A stretch of DNA of 64,000 bases, taken from contig CM037585.1 of the NCBI GenBank assembly GCA_021018995.1, positions 71,426,646 through 71,490,645 of the forward strand, given 5' to 3'. Below, in pieces: positions 22,076 through 32,656 of this stretch. Source of the stretch: Chloranthus sessilifolius (Eukaryota > Streptophyta > Magnoliopsida > Chloranthales > Chloranthaceae). The translations under genes were made by a program, and so were the position numbers. Within the stretch, counting starts at the first letter, position 1. Each line of letters starts with the position of its first letter. The notes beneath the pieces were generated by a model that saw only the letters and a program-made list of their open reading frames with translations, searched no databases and had not been told where the DNA came from.

Positions 22076-24012
22076 AATCTTTGCTAGTCCCTGAGCAAAG
22101 GAAAAGTTAAAATAACTACTCTAAGAATTTAAATGCCACTTTTATAGGAAACACTAATGCATTTAGCTTTTGCATCAAGCCTTCTAAACCCCTAGGTAAT
22201 CCCTAGTGGAGGAGTGAAGTCTCCTCAGGGTTTTTAGTGAAGATACCCACAAACTTCTCAATAAAATAGTTAACAAAAGTGCCAAAGTATCAAGTCAGCT
22301 GTTAAGAAACAGAGCATCAGTTCACTTTTTAATTCAACAAAAATGTGAGAAATTTGAACATATAATATGCACAGACATTTAATCACCACAACTTTTACAT
22401 AGATGCACATCATTTCCAATTAGCTCACAACAAGGGAAAACATTACATGTAGGTCAATACTGAGCTCATCATTAATTCAAAAATTAGGTTATAGCCCATG
22501 CCCAATACATTCAACATCAGACCCAATGCTCACCAGGGCAGACTTTCACAAGGAACTTTGAGGGTTTTCATTTTCTCAAGCTCAAGAGCAGTTACAGGCC
22601 TTAAATGGGTCTGTAAGCATGAGCATAGGCAAAGCACCTAAGTTCTGGCATCATTGGCTAATCCTCACCATAGATTGGACAACTCTTTATCTCTAAATGA
22701 CAGCTCATTCAACTTTGGATCACAGGATCTTTTGACTAGGTTGTAATGTGGCTTATGGGATAGGTTATAAAGAATAGAAGGTTGAAAAGGGATTCAAAAT
22801 TGAGAAATTAGTAGGTGAAGGAGGTGATTCATGACTTCACCTTCTTTAGTTCAGCAGCTTTCATTTTCTTTAAAATTCTTCAGACTTGAAGTGGCCAGCT
22901 TCTCCTCTTGTTTTTTATTTTTCCATTGAACTTTTCCTCTTGACTCCTCTCTTATTCCTCTTCATTATTATTTTTCTTTCTTTTAGATGTATTTTTATTT
23001 TTATTTTTATTTTTATATTTCTGACTTGCCACCACTTTCCTCAGCTGCTACACTGCTAAGCTTTAGGTATCTCTTCTCCATTCACCCAATGTTGACCCTA
23101 TCTTGTCCATCTTCAACTCCTTCTCCTTTACCTTCTGAATTCTCAGAGTGAGGGTAGGTTTGAATCAGGTCCATAGGTTCATGTACCAGTACTCAGGTGT
23201 ATTTTGAAGAAAATTTAAAATTAAAGCTCAAAAGGTATGTGCACAAGGGTAGTTGATTAGGGTTTGATCTGTTTAAGCTCAAACTGTCCAAGAGAAGGCC
23301 TTGATCCTTTCCTAGGTGTCATGCGTGTTGTCTGTTATGTCAACTTGGAGGTGCCTAACTTCTAGTGAGGGCATTGACTCAACCAGTCCATAGAGCTAAA
23401 AGAATTGCCTCAGTCACTCCTCAAATGAAGGAAATAATTTGTGTATGCTAAAATCTCACTAGCTATGGTTTCCATTGAACTCTTAGGCATGTTCTTACAT
23501 TTTTATCTTTGTAATGATTTACTAAGTACTGATATAAATGAGTTTTCTTGGTGTTCACATCATGGAAAAGTTAAAATTTAAAAGCTTGAAATTCCTAAAG
23601 GTTTGTAAAATGTTTAAATTTCTTATTTTTTTATGATTCTTAAATGAACATGGCTCCATTTCTATCTTACTCACTTGATTTTGCTGCACTTAGGTTAACT
23701 ATTTTATTGGCAAACCTTGCCACACCCCAAAACCTATGAGGAGCACTGTCCTCACTGATTCAAAGGTAGATGTGGATGTGCAGCAAACTCAAAATAGAGT
23801 TATTAAAAGAAAAGAAACAACAGGAAAGAAAAACAGACAACACACAACAAACCCCAAATAAACAAACAATAGAGAAGAAGAAAGACAGTGAACTAATCAA
23901 CACATAACAAAAAGAAATTTTAGTATAACAAGAAAAGTATGTACAAAGTAAGGGAAAGTAAATTACAAAATTACACACTACCTCCTAACTAAATACATGT
24001 GCAAAAATTAAT
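22076..24012 (-). other. 3' noncoding region of family B copy 2
   Basis: About 1.9 kb between the ORF2 stop and the PPT with no conserved ORF. It matches copy 1 (9463-9815 and 12330-13772) closely and family A (34722-36407) in blocks, for example AACCCCTAGGTAATCCCTAG near 22192. Confidence 0.75.
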
Positions 24013-24513
24013 CATTTGAGTCATTGACTTCATGTTGGAGAATTTTAGGTGCTAATTATTATGAAGTAAAAGAAAGAAAATAAAATCAAAGTAAAGCAGA
24101 GGATGGATTCAGCACATCTAAAATATCCTAGACCTACAAGATACAGGGTCCTTTGTAGCAAGTTTTAATACGTAAGAGTTTGTCCCACAGGGAGTAGTGA
24201 TCTAAACCTAGAATGTGTATAGTAGACCTCCAGATCTGGCTACAGATCTGGCAATTCTAAGAAGAAAGAGAGCTTTTCGGGTGTCACTAGATCTAATTTA
24301 TAAAACTGAAATATAAAACTAAATCTAAAAGATTGAGGAAGATGGATGGTAAAATAAAATATAAAATGGGGAGAAATAGACAGCTAGGGCCTACTTTTTA
24401 TTGCAAAACAGATCAAGAACTGGGGATTTGCAGCAATCCTTCATTTGGCTACAAGCAAAATGCAAGGGATAAGAATCTGATTTAGACCGATGGTTTGGAT
24501 TGATCTTAAACCT

Positions 24514-24545
24514 ATGATCTGTCCACTTAAATGATCACAGATCAT
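24514..24545 (-). other. Stem-loop repeat of the LTR leader (best example)
   Basis: ATGATCTGT...ACAGATCAT form a 9-bp perfect stem around CCACTTAAATGATC. In transcript sense a CCA/TGG-type inner helix and an A/T loop follow. Homologous units with altered but mostly still pairing stems occur in every Athila-like LTR here, two or three per LTR: about 2160, 2268, 2663, 7275, 7790, 10326, 10762, 17379, 17893, 33172, 33288, 42343, 42452, 44030, 44550, 45238 and 45346. All lie downstream of the TATA box in transcript sense. Confidence 0.7.
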
Positions 24546-25050
24546 CCAATAGATTTCCTCCATTCTGATGGCTTCAATTAGAACAAGATAATCACTACAG
24601 ATTCTGTGGATGTAAGGCCACAGGCACAGGCATCCACAGGCATATCAAACCCAGGGAAATCAGATGGTCATCAAGAGATCTACCGGAAAAGGACCTGGGC
24701 TTGTACCGAGTGCAAAAATCCGAATGAGAATCTAATGGGACCACAAGATCTTTAAATTTAATTAAGCTTTAAAATCAATAATTTATTGCTTTAATAAAAA
24801 ACAACTTATAATAACATTGTTCTCGGATTTGTAGTCTGTGCATCGATCCACATTTCTTCATGCCAAAATTATAATTACAAACCAGATCTGAGCTGCTACT
24901 TAGATCTAATCCAACAGGCTGGATTAGAGAGAGAAGGGGGAAGAAAAAAAGGAAAAATAAAACCTAAAACTAAACCTAAATGAGCTAAGAAGAACTCAGG
25001 CTATTCCTTTGTTCCTACTTTCCTTGCAGAGAAATTACAGCAGAATAGAT

Positions 25051-25063
25051 GGGTATTTATACA
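25051..25063 (-). promoter_or_regulatory. Probable TATA box of solo LTR 24033-26569
   Basis: Minus strand reads TGTATAAATACCC. The motif array lies 400-970 bases upstream in transcription sense. Confidence 0.65.
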
Positions 25064-25464
25064 TATGCATCGATCCATGTGCCTTGAGTTGCAGCCAATC
25101 AGAGAGCAGAGGACTCAGTTCTGTTATGCACAGCTGAGGTGTCTTCATTTCAGCCAAAGAAAATCACATGTGGACTGCTGTTCCATGTGCAGAATGTTAT
25201 GCCCAGCTGATGTGTCTTTGCAGCTCTCAAAAATGCCCCTATCGGCCATTGATATTTTCTATTGCAGCCTTTGTATAATTACTGAACTAATTTGGAATTA
25301 AACTGTAGTAATTACCAACATAGCCCTTATCAATTAGAAATGCGGGCTGCTGATTGAGAGGTTCAAGTGTATGGAGCTGCTTTAATGGTTGGATGAAGGT
25401 GTCGTGAGGATGAGCTAGCTGTAGCCTCAAGCTGTCGACCGATTCAAAGGATAGGGAGCTCAAG

Positions 25465-26035
25465 AATTCGATAGGTACAAGTTGCATGTTTGAAACTTTT
25501 GATAGGTTGGTGGATTGAGCCATTCGATAGGTTCAAAGCTGATGCATTGAGGACTACTCGATAGGTAGAAAACTATAGCGTTCTTTAAGTATTCGATAGG
25601 TTGAATAAAATCATTTGATAGGTTGAGCTCCAGCTTCATGAACCAATTGACAGGTTTATTGAAGCATTCGATAGGTTCCATTGCACTTGGCTGCAGCTGA
25701 TCAAGTTAACCAACCAGTCGATAGGTTCAAGCTCCTATTTGAACACTTCGACAGGTTCAGTAGCTGTTATATTCAAGGCATCTCGATAGGTTGAGGGCTT
25801 CTGCTGTGTATCCTAGTCGACAAGTTCTCCAGCCGACTGCTCGATAGGATCCCTTCTTATTTCAGAACCTATAGCAAGGTTCTACTTCAGCAGTAGTCTT
25901 CACCATTCGACAAGATGAAACCACTGCTCGATAGGATATAAAACTGAAGCCTCTTTTAAGCATTCGATAGGTTCCTAGTTGCTAAGGAGTTCCATTCGAT
26001 AGGTGCAATAACTGCAACACATTGATAGGTTGGCT
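25465..26035. repeat. CGATAGGTT motif array in solo LTR 24033-26569
   Basis: About 18 copies of TTCGATAGGTT or close variants (TCGACAGG, TTGATAGG, TCGACAAG) in about 570 bases, nearly all in one orientation, with unrelated spacers of about 15-40 bases. Confidence 0.9.
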
Positions 26036-29000
26036 TTCCATGTGTACTGCTGTTGTTCTATCATATTTAAATGCACACCCTCATATATTGTCTAAAATGA
26101 CATCGAAAGTGTGCAATTACTCTAATATGTAGTGCTCAGAAAAACCGCAGCAAAGAAATATCCTCCTTTCTAAAACTATTAATGTGCAGCTGGCTGCAGC
26201 TTGAAGTTTTATGCTTCTTTCAGCTGCTTAGCTGTCACTACACTTGATGCTTGAACTTAGAGTGCTGCAGCTGCTGAGAGTTCCTCTGCTGGCATGTTCA
26301 TGGAGCTGCATTGGTGGAGCTTCTCTTCATTTCAAGCACACTTCAAGCTGTTATTCTACTCTAAGATCGATCACACCATGGCCCTTCTTGCCTCGATTAT
26401 AATAGAAGGTTCCAAGTCCTCTTTTTGGCATTTTTACATAGGAAAACTACATTATTCTATATTTCATCCCTAACTACAAAATATACTGAAAAACTATTAT
26501 TAACCACTCTAGGTACTAACAAAAGTCAGGTTTAAAGGTGTAGAAAGTGGCAAAAATCAGTGCTTAACACTTCAGCAGGTGGTTCCTGGATTCCTTTACC
26601 CTTTGCTTGCTTCAATGCAACAGCCTTGGACTGTGGCTTTTGGGAAGTACTTTTTCTTTTCCTAGCAGTTCTTTGTCTTTTTGGAGTGGGTGATGGCTTT
26701 GGGGTAGGTTCCTTGATTTTGAGTCCAGGTTTGACTTGGCTAGGATCCTTTGAATCTAGGGCTGTTTGCTGGAGAGGTACATCTGGGTTTAATTCTTTAA
26801 AAAGAACTTCTGCCAACTCCCTGCCAGTTTGTGCATTTACGGACTTCTCCAAAGCTACAATAGTCACCCCATAATCATAAGCCCTCTCCTCAGTCAATCT
26901 CAGTCTCTCTTTCAGTTCGTTGATCACATCTTCTTGACTCTCAACTCTTCTCTTTTCCTTGTTGTATTGAACCATAATCTCTCTCCATCCTTGCTTGATT
27001 TCCTTTTTCTCAACCTTATGAGCAACCATCAGGAGTTTAACTTTATCAAGGAGGGGCTGTCGCACTGTAGCTTTCAGGTCAGCCATGCCTTGAACTACAT
27101 CCCTCTTTAAGTATGCATTAGCTTGCATGGCCAGGAGGAGGGTGTAGTAAGGAGGTTGGGGATTACAAGAGGTAGGAAGTATGGGCTGCACAACGATGGA
27201 AGAAGTGCTAGCCAGCAATGGAAAGGGACAGGATGAAGACAAGGTGGGGTGGAGGGTAGAGGTGAGGGACATTAAGGGCAGATGCAGGTATGGGTTGTAG
27301 TTGAGGTTCAGGGTCTGTTTGGTTGGACGCATCTTTGGAGGTGATGGGAGAAGTTTCTGGGACAGGTACAATGGGTGTACGAGCAAGTGGGGGATTATGG
27401 ATTGATGTAAGGAGAGGTGACTATTGGGAAGGTTGGGTTAGAGTCGTTAAAGTTGCTTGGATGGATTGTAAAATGGTTGGGATGGATGTAGGGTCTGGTA
27501 GGGTGGAGTGAATTGAATGAAGATTGGCCTCAATGGAGGCTTGGGTTTGGGTATTGGCCAACATTTGGGAATGAAGGGAGAGTAAGAGGTGCAGGATATG
27601 GGGTAATAGGTCAGGTATGGTAGTGGTTGTAGGTGGGATAGGTGAAACTAGTTGAAAGGGAGAAGTGGGTCTATGAGTAAAGGTAGTGGCCTGTGGTTGT
27701 GTCTGATGTGGAGGGGTGAAGTATGGAGGGTGAGGTGAATTTGGGAGAGGGGAATACTCCTGGTTGATGTCTCCTAGGATAGTGGACATCATAGTGGAAA
27801 ATTCCTCTCTTGTAAATGGGTCATGGGCATGGGATAATGGAATGGATTAGTTTAGGGGGTTCACATGTGATAGGTACAAAGGGTGGGGAAGTCTCAATGG
27901 AATGATGTGGGGTTTCAAAGGTATGGGTTTTAGGTTCATAGGGTGTGGGTATGGGGTCTGGAATGGTTGTGGTTTCAGGGATTGGAATGGTTTGAGACAT
28001 ATAGGTGGGATGGGGTCCAATGGGGGTTTTGGCAGCTTTTCTTTTCTTCTGACATGGGGCCTTGACAGGTGGGCTAGTGTGGGCTGGAAAAATAGGTAAG
28101 GGTGCAGAAATGGGTAAGGTGTCAATGGCTATGGTGGATGGTGGTGAAATTGAGGTGGCTATGGCTGTGGTGATTGGTGATATAGGCTCAGGTAAGGGTA
28201 GTAGACTTGTGTGGGGCTGTGAGGTCTGTGTTGAGAGTGGAGGCGGTGTGGCAATGAGTGTAGGTAAAGGTGGTGTTAAGAGAGTTGGGGCTAGCATGGA
28301 GGTAGAGGGAATGGTTGGGGAGGTAATGGTAGTGCTGGCTGGCACATGTGAGGTGGAGGATGTAGCAGCATCAACAGTAGCTGCTACTTCTTGAATGGTG
28401 GGGGTTGCTTCTCTCAATAACTCCTCCCTTTGCTTTTTCTTCTTCTCCATCATTGTGCCACTAATTCCCCATTGTTTCTTTTCACTCTTTTTGGAGTTCA
28501 AGGCCATCGTCTCCTCCTCCCTTTGAAAGGGGTATTTCTAAAACTTCAGCAATGCAGTAATAAATTTGCAGTAGGAAAGGACATGAGGTTTCTTCTTGAT
28601 TTTCACCTTTTCATATAGATCCTTAATCCCCTCAAAAATCAACTTGGCTGCATCCAAGTGATAATTCTTATGAAATGAGAAGAGGGCATCAGTTATGGGG
28701 TACCTCCTCTCTTGCTCATGACCAGAGCAATAAACATTTTTCCTTAACACCCCATCAATGAATCTGAGGTTGGGGTGCAAGTCCCTCTTCCTGATTGAGT
28801 CGCTTGAGATAGTGATTCCTCCAGTTAACTCCCTTACTATCTCAGTGATGGTGGCAGTCAAAGGAGGACCCAAGCTCCATTCAGGGTTATACGTGGCTAG
28901 TATCCCAATATTCTTGTAATGTCAGATTGGTTGAACAGCATCTCAAAGTCATCAATCAATACCAGCAGTGCTGGGTTTCCATCATCACCAGTTTTCAACC

Positions 29001-29490
29001 TCATATTCTGATAAAACAGTCTCACTAGTCTTGGGAAAACTAGCTGCATCAGGAGCCGCAACAGGGGCAGCAGAGATGTCTTGGTCAGATACTCAATTGA
29101 GGCAGAGGTCTCTGGTAGCTCCTCAAAATAGACTTTGTCAAAAATAGTTTCAGCCCCCAGCTGGATTGCTTGCACAAATTCAGAAGGGACCCGGAGGTAT
29201 TTAGTAGTCTCTTCCTCCTCAGCCTCAGGGACTACAGCTTTGCCATTTTTCTGTTTCTTTGATTTTTCAGGGCTCTTAGAAGGTGAGTGCTCTCTGGCCC
29301 TCTTCTTTGGGGCTGATTTCTTCTTTTCTTTTTAGATTGGGGGCTCAACAATAGGTGGAGGCACCTCAGTGGTCTCTAATGTGGAGGCCTCTGCAATCCC
29401 TACAAATTTTCTAGTAGCCACAGGGCTGCCACTGGTAGACGGGTTTAGCATAGCAGCTAGGGTATCTAAAAATTTTGAACCCGTGGCCAT

Positions 29491-30639
29491 GGGTGTTCAA
29501 TTATCAAAATTAAGGCTCACATATCACATAACACACTTAATACACACAGAAGCACCAAAATTTTCATTTCTTTCTCTCTAATTTACTTAACCAATCAAAG
29601 CACAGAGCGAGAGTTGGAGAGCTTACCAATTAAGAGCTAGGGTTCCACCTAAAGACTTGCACAACGGCTCAAATCCCCCCAAACCTTGTTTAAAGTGACC
29701 AGGAGTAGCTGGGGAATAAAATGGTGAGTGAAAAATGCTTTAGGTGGAGTGGTTTAAGTTGTAGAGAAGAAAGTAGGGAAAGGGGATTTCAGTTGTGGTC
29801 TGGAGAAGCAAAAAGATGAAATGACGAAAATGAAGGGTTTCGCAGAGTTTATAGAGCTAAACCCACAGTTCGCAGAGTTGGAAATAAGTGATCGCAGGGT
29901 AGATTTTTTGCACATTAACATTTGATAACATGAGAAGTTATGTCGCACAGAAGAAACTGCCTTTCAATGCATTTCGCGGAGTAAAAGCTTTGCCTTGGTG
30001 CACGAGAGCTATTTCACCCTTCAGAATTTTGCCCCGCGATGTTCTCGCGAAGAACAAAATATCTGATAATCCTTTCATGCGGATTGGGCTCGCGAAGCAA
30101 AAGTAACTCTGCGAGGCTCTATTGCAGCCATTGTTCAGGCATTGTAGCGCGCGGGGGAGCCAAAAATGGGCTCACGCAGTTGATTGAAGCCTTTAAGGCC
30201 TGCGAGAAAGTAGTATTCTCAACCTTTAATCTTTTAACTCGATGCTGCACATGGGTCAGTGCATCCATGCTGTTGTGCACCTGACCACAGAGTTTCAGTA
30301 CCAAACCTCTCACATGTACTTCATTTCAACATGATAATTAAATACCCATTAACAACATCAATTTATCAGAATTGCAGAATCTTAAAGATAGTTTTTCAGG
30401 TCAATTTCATGGCAATTATGAAGAGAGCACCTCAATCATTCATCAACAAACATACACATCAAATTCAAATGACAAAAATGCACATGTATTCAACACCAAA
30501 TTCAATAGAAAATTCAAAAACAGACAAAGTAACACAAACCAAACAATATCACACTGACAACAGAAATTGACAAATTTTGAAACAACACACATCAGAACAA
30601 ACTTTTCATACATATGGTACATTTATTACAATTCTTTGG
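29491..30639 (-). other. Region between gag and ORF2, family B copy 2
   Basis: No protease or pol coding is visible where gag-pro-pol would be expected. The ORF2-proximal half holds the internal CGCGA array; the gag-proximal half (30310-30600) is AT-rich and without a recognisable gene. Confidence 0.6.
29838..30212. repeat. Internal CGCGA motif array, family B copy 2
   Basis: Includes TTTCGCAGAG (twice), ATTTCGCGGAG, CCCCGCGATG, TCTCGCGAAG, GCTCGCGAAG, CTGCGAGG, AGCGCGCGGG and CTGCGAGAA. This is the family B LTR motif in a non-LTR position between gag and ORF2. Confidence 0.75.
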
Positions 30640-31827
30640 ATCACTGAGCACTAGCTTCCTCATGAGTGGAGGATGCATCTCCAATCATATACTGCCCTTT
30701 TGGATCTATCAGGGGTTGACTATGCAATTTTCCTTCCTCCCTTCTGTACAAATCATTACAAATTTGACCCAACTGGTCCTCAATCTTCTTAATGCTTTGT
30801 CCATGAGAATTGACAGTCTGTACCAGGTTCCCTAAATTTTACATTGAAGCTAGCATCTTCTCTTCAAATGCAAAGGATCTAGGCTGTTGTGGGGGCAGGG
30901 CAAACTGGCTAGACTGGGGGGCAGGTAGCAGAAAATTTTGCCTTGGTGGGTACCCTTGGTTAAACTGGTGATGGGGTTGAGGATATGAATCTTGTCTCTA
31001 CCTCAGGTTTGGGTGGTTCCTCTAAGAATATTCAGCAGGTTGCTACCCATAATTTTGAGCAACATTGGCATGCTTCATAACAAACTCAGGAAACTGGTTG
31101 GCAGATGGACAATCATGAATAGAATGCGTGGGAGATTGGCATATCAGACATGCTTTCTCCACCTGTGCAACCATCCGCGGCTACATCACATTCATTAATT
31201 TGTCAATTTTTAAGGATAAATTGTCCACCTTCCTCTCCAAATCACCTCAGCTCTCTTGTGGAGGTAGCTACCACCACAGGAAGCATCCACCATATCCCTG
31301 CTCTTTGGATTAATTCCATGGTAGAATACTTACACCAGTTGCCACATTAGAATTTGGTGGTGGGGGCATTATTTTAACATCTCCTGAAATCTTTCCCAAG
31401 CTTCATAAAAATCCTTAGTTGAGGACTGAGTAAATGACAAAATATTTATCCTCATCTGGCTGGTTTTGTTCATGGGAAAGAATTTGGCCAGGAATTTAGT
31501 TTGAAGGTCACTCAATGACTGTATGCTGTTGGCTGAGAGCTTTAATAGCCATGTGATGGCTTTGTCCTTTAGTGAAAAAGGAAAAAGCCTCAGTTTGGTG
31601 GCCTCAGGTCCCAAGCCAGCAATATTTAAAGTAGTGCAAAGTGCTAAAAATTGGTCGATATGCTTGTAGGGATCTTCTTTACTAGGCCCATGAAACGAAG
31701 GGAACATATTAATGGTGGAGTATTTAATTTCACAATTTCCCTCAACAGAGGGAAATTGAATGCAGAAGGGGGAGGTGTACTCCCCAGGTGCATTGTACTC
31801 CTTTAATGTTCTCTGCCTCTTAGCCAT
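30640..31827 (-). pseudogene. gag: Athila-type Gag, family B copy 2
   Basis: Minus-strand gag starting at an ATG near 31827 (MAKRQRTLKEYNAPGEY; Athila Gag starts with a similar RTL.E..AP). The capsid region follows: FHGPSKEDPYKHIDQFL, LRLFPFSLKDKAITWL, FLAKFFPMNKTSQMR and FYEAWERFQEMLK, all hallmarks of the Athila retrotransposon Gag. Further on are a degenerate zinc knuckle (CLICQSPTHSIHDCPSA) and the C-terminal SIKKIEDQLGQ helix. The first 150 codons are open; about half a dozen stops follow from 31369 on. The open frame extends upstream to 32004, but the extra residues are hydrophobic and unlike Gag, so I prefer the inner start. Protease is absent. Confidence 0.85.
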
Positions 31828-32263
31828 TATAGCTGGTTTTGTTTCAATAATAGGGTCCTGTGCGGTGTGTCTAGGTCTAAGGATCCTTTCAACCTCTAGA
31901 TTTGAAGGTTCTAACTCAGGGTTTAAGGACCTTCTACCATGCATGTACTCACACCCACAATAAGTAAAGAGAATACTCACAAGCACAAAAAAAATAAATT
32001 TCAAACAAAAATTAATAACTACATAGATTTACACTAAGCAAATAACAGGGAATTAAACATATATGACTGAGATTTAGGGGAAAGGAATTACAAACAGAGC
32101 TAGCTACACTCCAACTGTAGCTCTAGCTTTTCTCTTCTTCTATTGTCCATTTCTACAAAATTGTAAAAAATATCAGTAGTACTTTATTCTAGATTAGGCA
32201 TAACTATAAAGAATTTAGAAGTCTAAATTATAGTACAACTCAGGTCTACTAAATAGATCAATA

Positions 32264-32281
32264 TCCTCGACAATGGCACCA
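32264..32281 (-). other. Primer binding site (tRNA-Asp type), copy 2
   Basis: Minus strand reads TGGTGCCATTGTCGAGGA, a CpG-decayed form of TGGCGCCGTTGCCGGGGA, the tRNA-Asp site used by Athila elements. It starts six bases inside the LTR end. Confidence 0.75.
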
Positions 32282-32656
32282 AAAACTTGTTGTTTATAAT
32301 TCAGTCTGTCAGAGGATGTACTGATTTATTATGTGGTGTTGGAAGAAAATTAAAATCAAAGTAAAACAGAGGATAAAAGTGATATGGTGAAAATAGCAAT
32401 CCTAAAACATCCTAAGCCTACAAGATCCAGGGCTATTGTAATAAGTTTTGATAAGTAAGAGTTTGTCCCATAAAGAAATTGATCTAGAATCCAAAATGGC
32501 CTATAATAGTAGCCCTTCAGATCTGACTACAGATCCGACAATCCTAAAGAAAGGGAGTTGGGTGTCACGACTATACTAAATTAATCCTAACAAAAGATAA
32601 ATAAACTGTAGCCCTATCCTAAAGAAACCATTAAGAAGAAGATGGTGATGGTGTGT

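Larger units (their letters stand above)
24033..26569 (-). mobile_element. Solo LTR, CGATAGG type, TSD CTTCA
   Basis: Starts TGTTGGAGAATT and ends GTGCTTAACA, with a perfect CTTCA duplication at 24028-24032 and 26570-26574. It interrupts ORF2 six codons before its stop. It shares the Athila-like LTR backbone (AGATACAGGGTCCTTTGTAGC, the CTGTCCACTTAAATG hairpin, a closing AGAAAGTGGCAAAAATCAG block). It carries CGATAGGTT motifs, not CGCGA, so it belongs with or near family A. TATA box at 25051-25063. Confidence 0.9.
24013..29490 (-). pseudogene. ORF2 of family B copy 2: transposon-protein-like domain, Pro/Thr-rich, coiled coil, basic tail
   Basis: Runs from an ATG at 29490 (MATGSKFLDTLAAML) to a stop near 24013, split by the solo LTR 24033-26569. 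Order: Lys/Ser-rich basic stretch (about 29330-29200); a conserved globular part at 29175-28538 with FPRLVRLFYQNM, a LIDDFEMLF..SDITRILG motif, RDLHPNLRFI, VYCSGHEQERR and LIFEGIKDLYEK; a Pro/Thr/Ser-rich region at 28507-27421; a charged, probably coiled-coil region at 27100-26830 (KEKRRVESQEDVINELKERL); and a basic tail (PKRQRTARKRKS). Original end: EVNDSND. Stops occur near 29335 and 28900, with frame changes near 28520 and 27400. The globular part resembles the putative plant transposon protein type of domain; that is recognition by pattern, not a search. The family A ORF at 36408-38011 is homologous. Function unknown; DNA binding is inference. Confidence 0.7.

Noticed and set aside
26560..27110. 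Plus-strand ORFs opposite ORF2
   Set aside because: The minus-strand frame is conserved with copy 1 and has coherent coiled-coil and basic regions; the plus frames are shadows.
31369..32004. Signal-peptide-like N terminus (MKFIFFVLVSILFTYC) on family B Gag
   Set aside because: The hydrophobic residues lie upstream of the Athila-like RTLKEY start and match noncoding leader; Gag needs no signal peptide.
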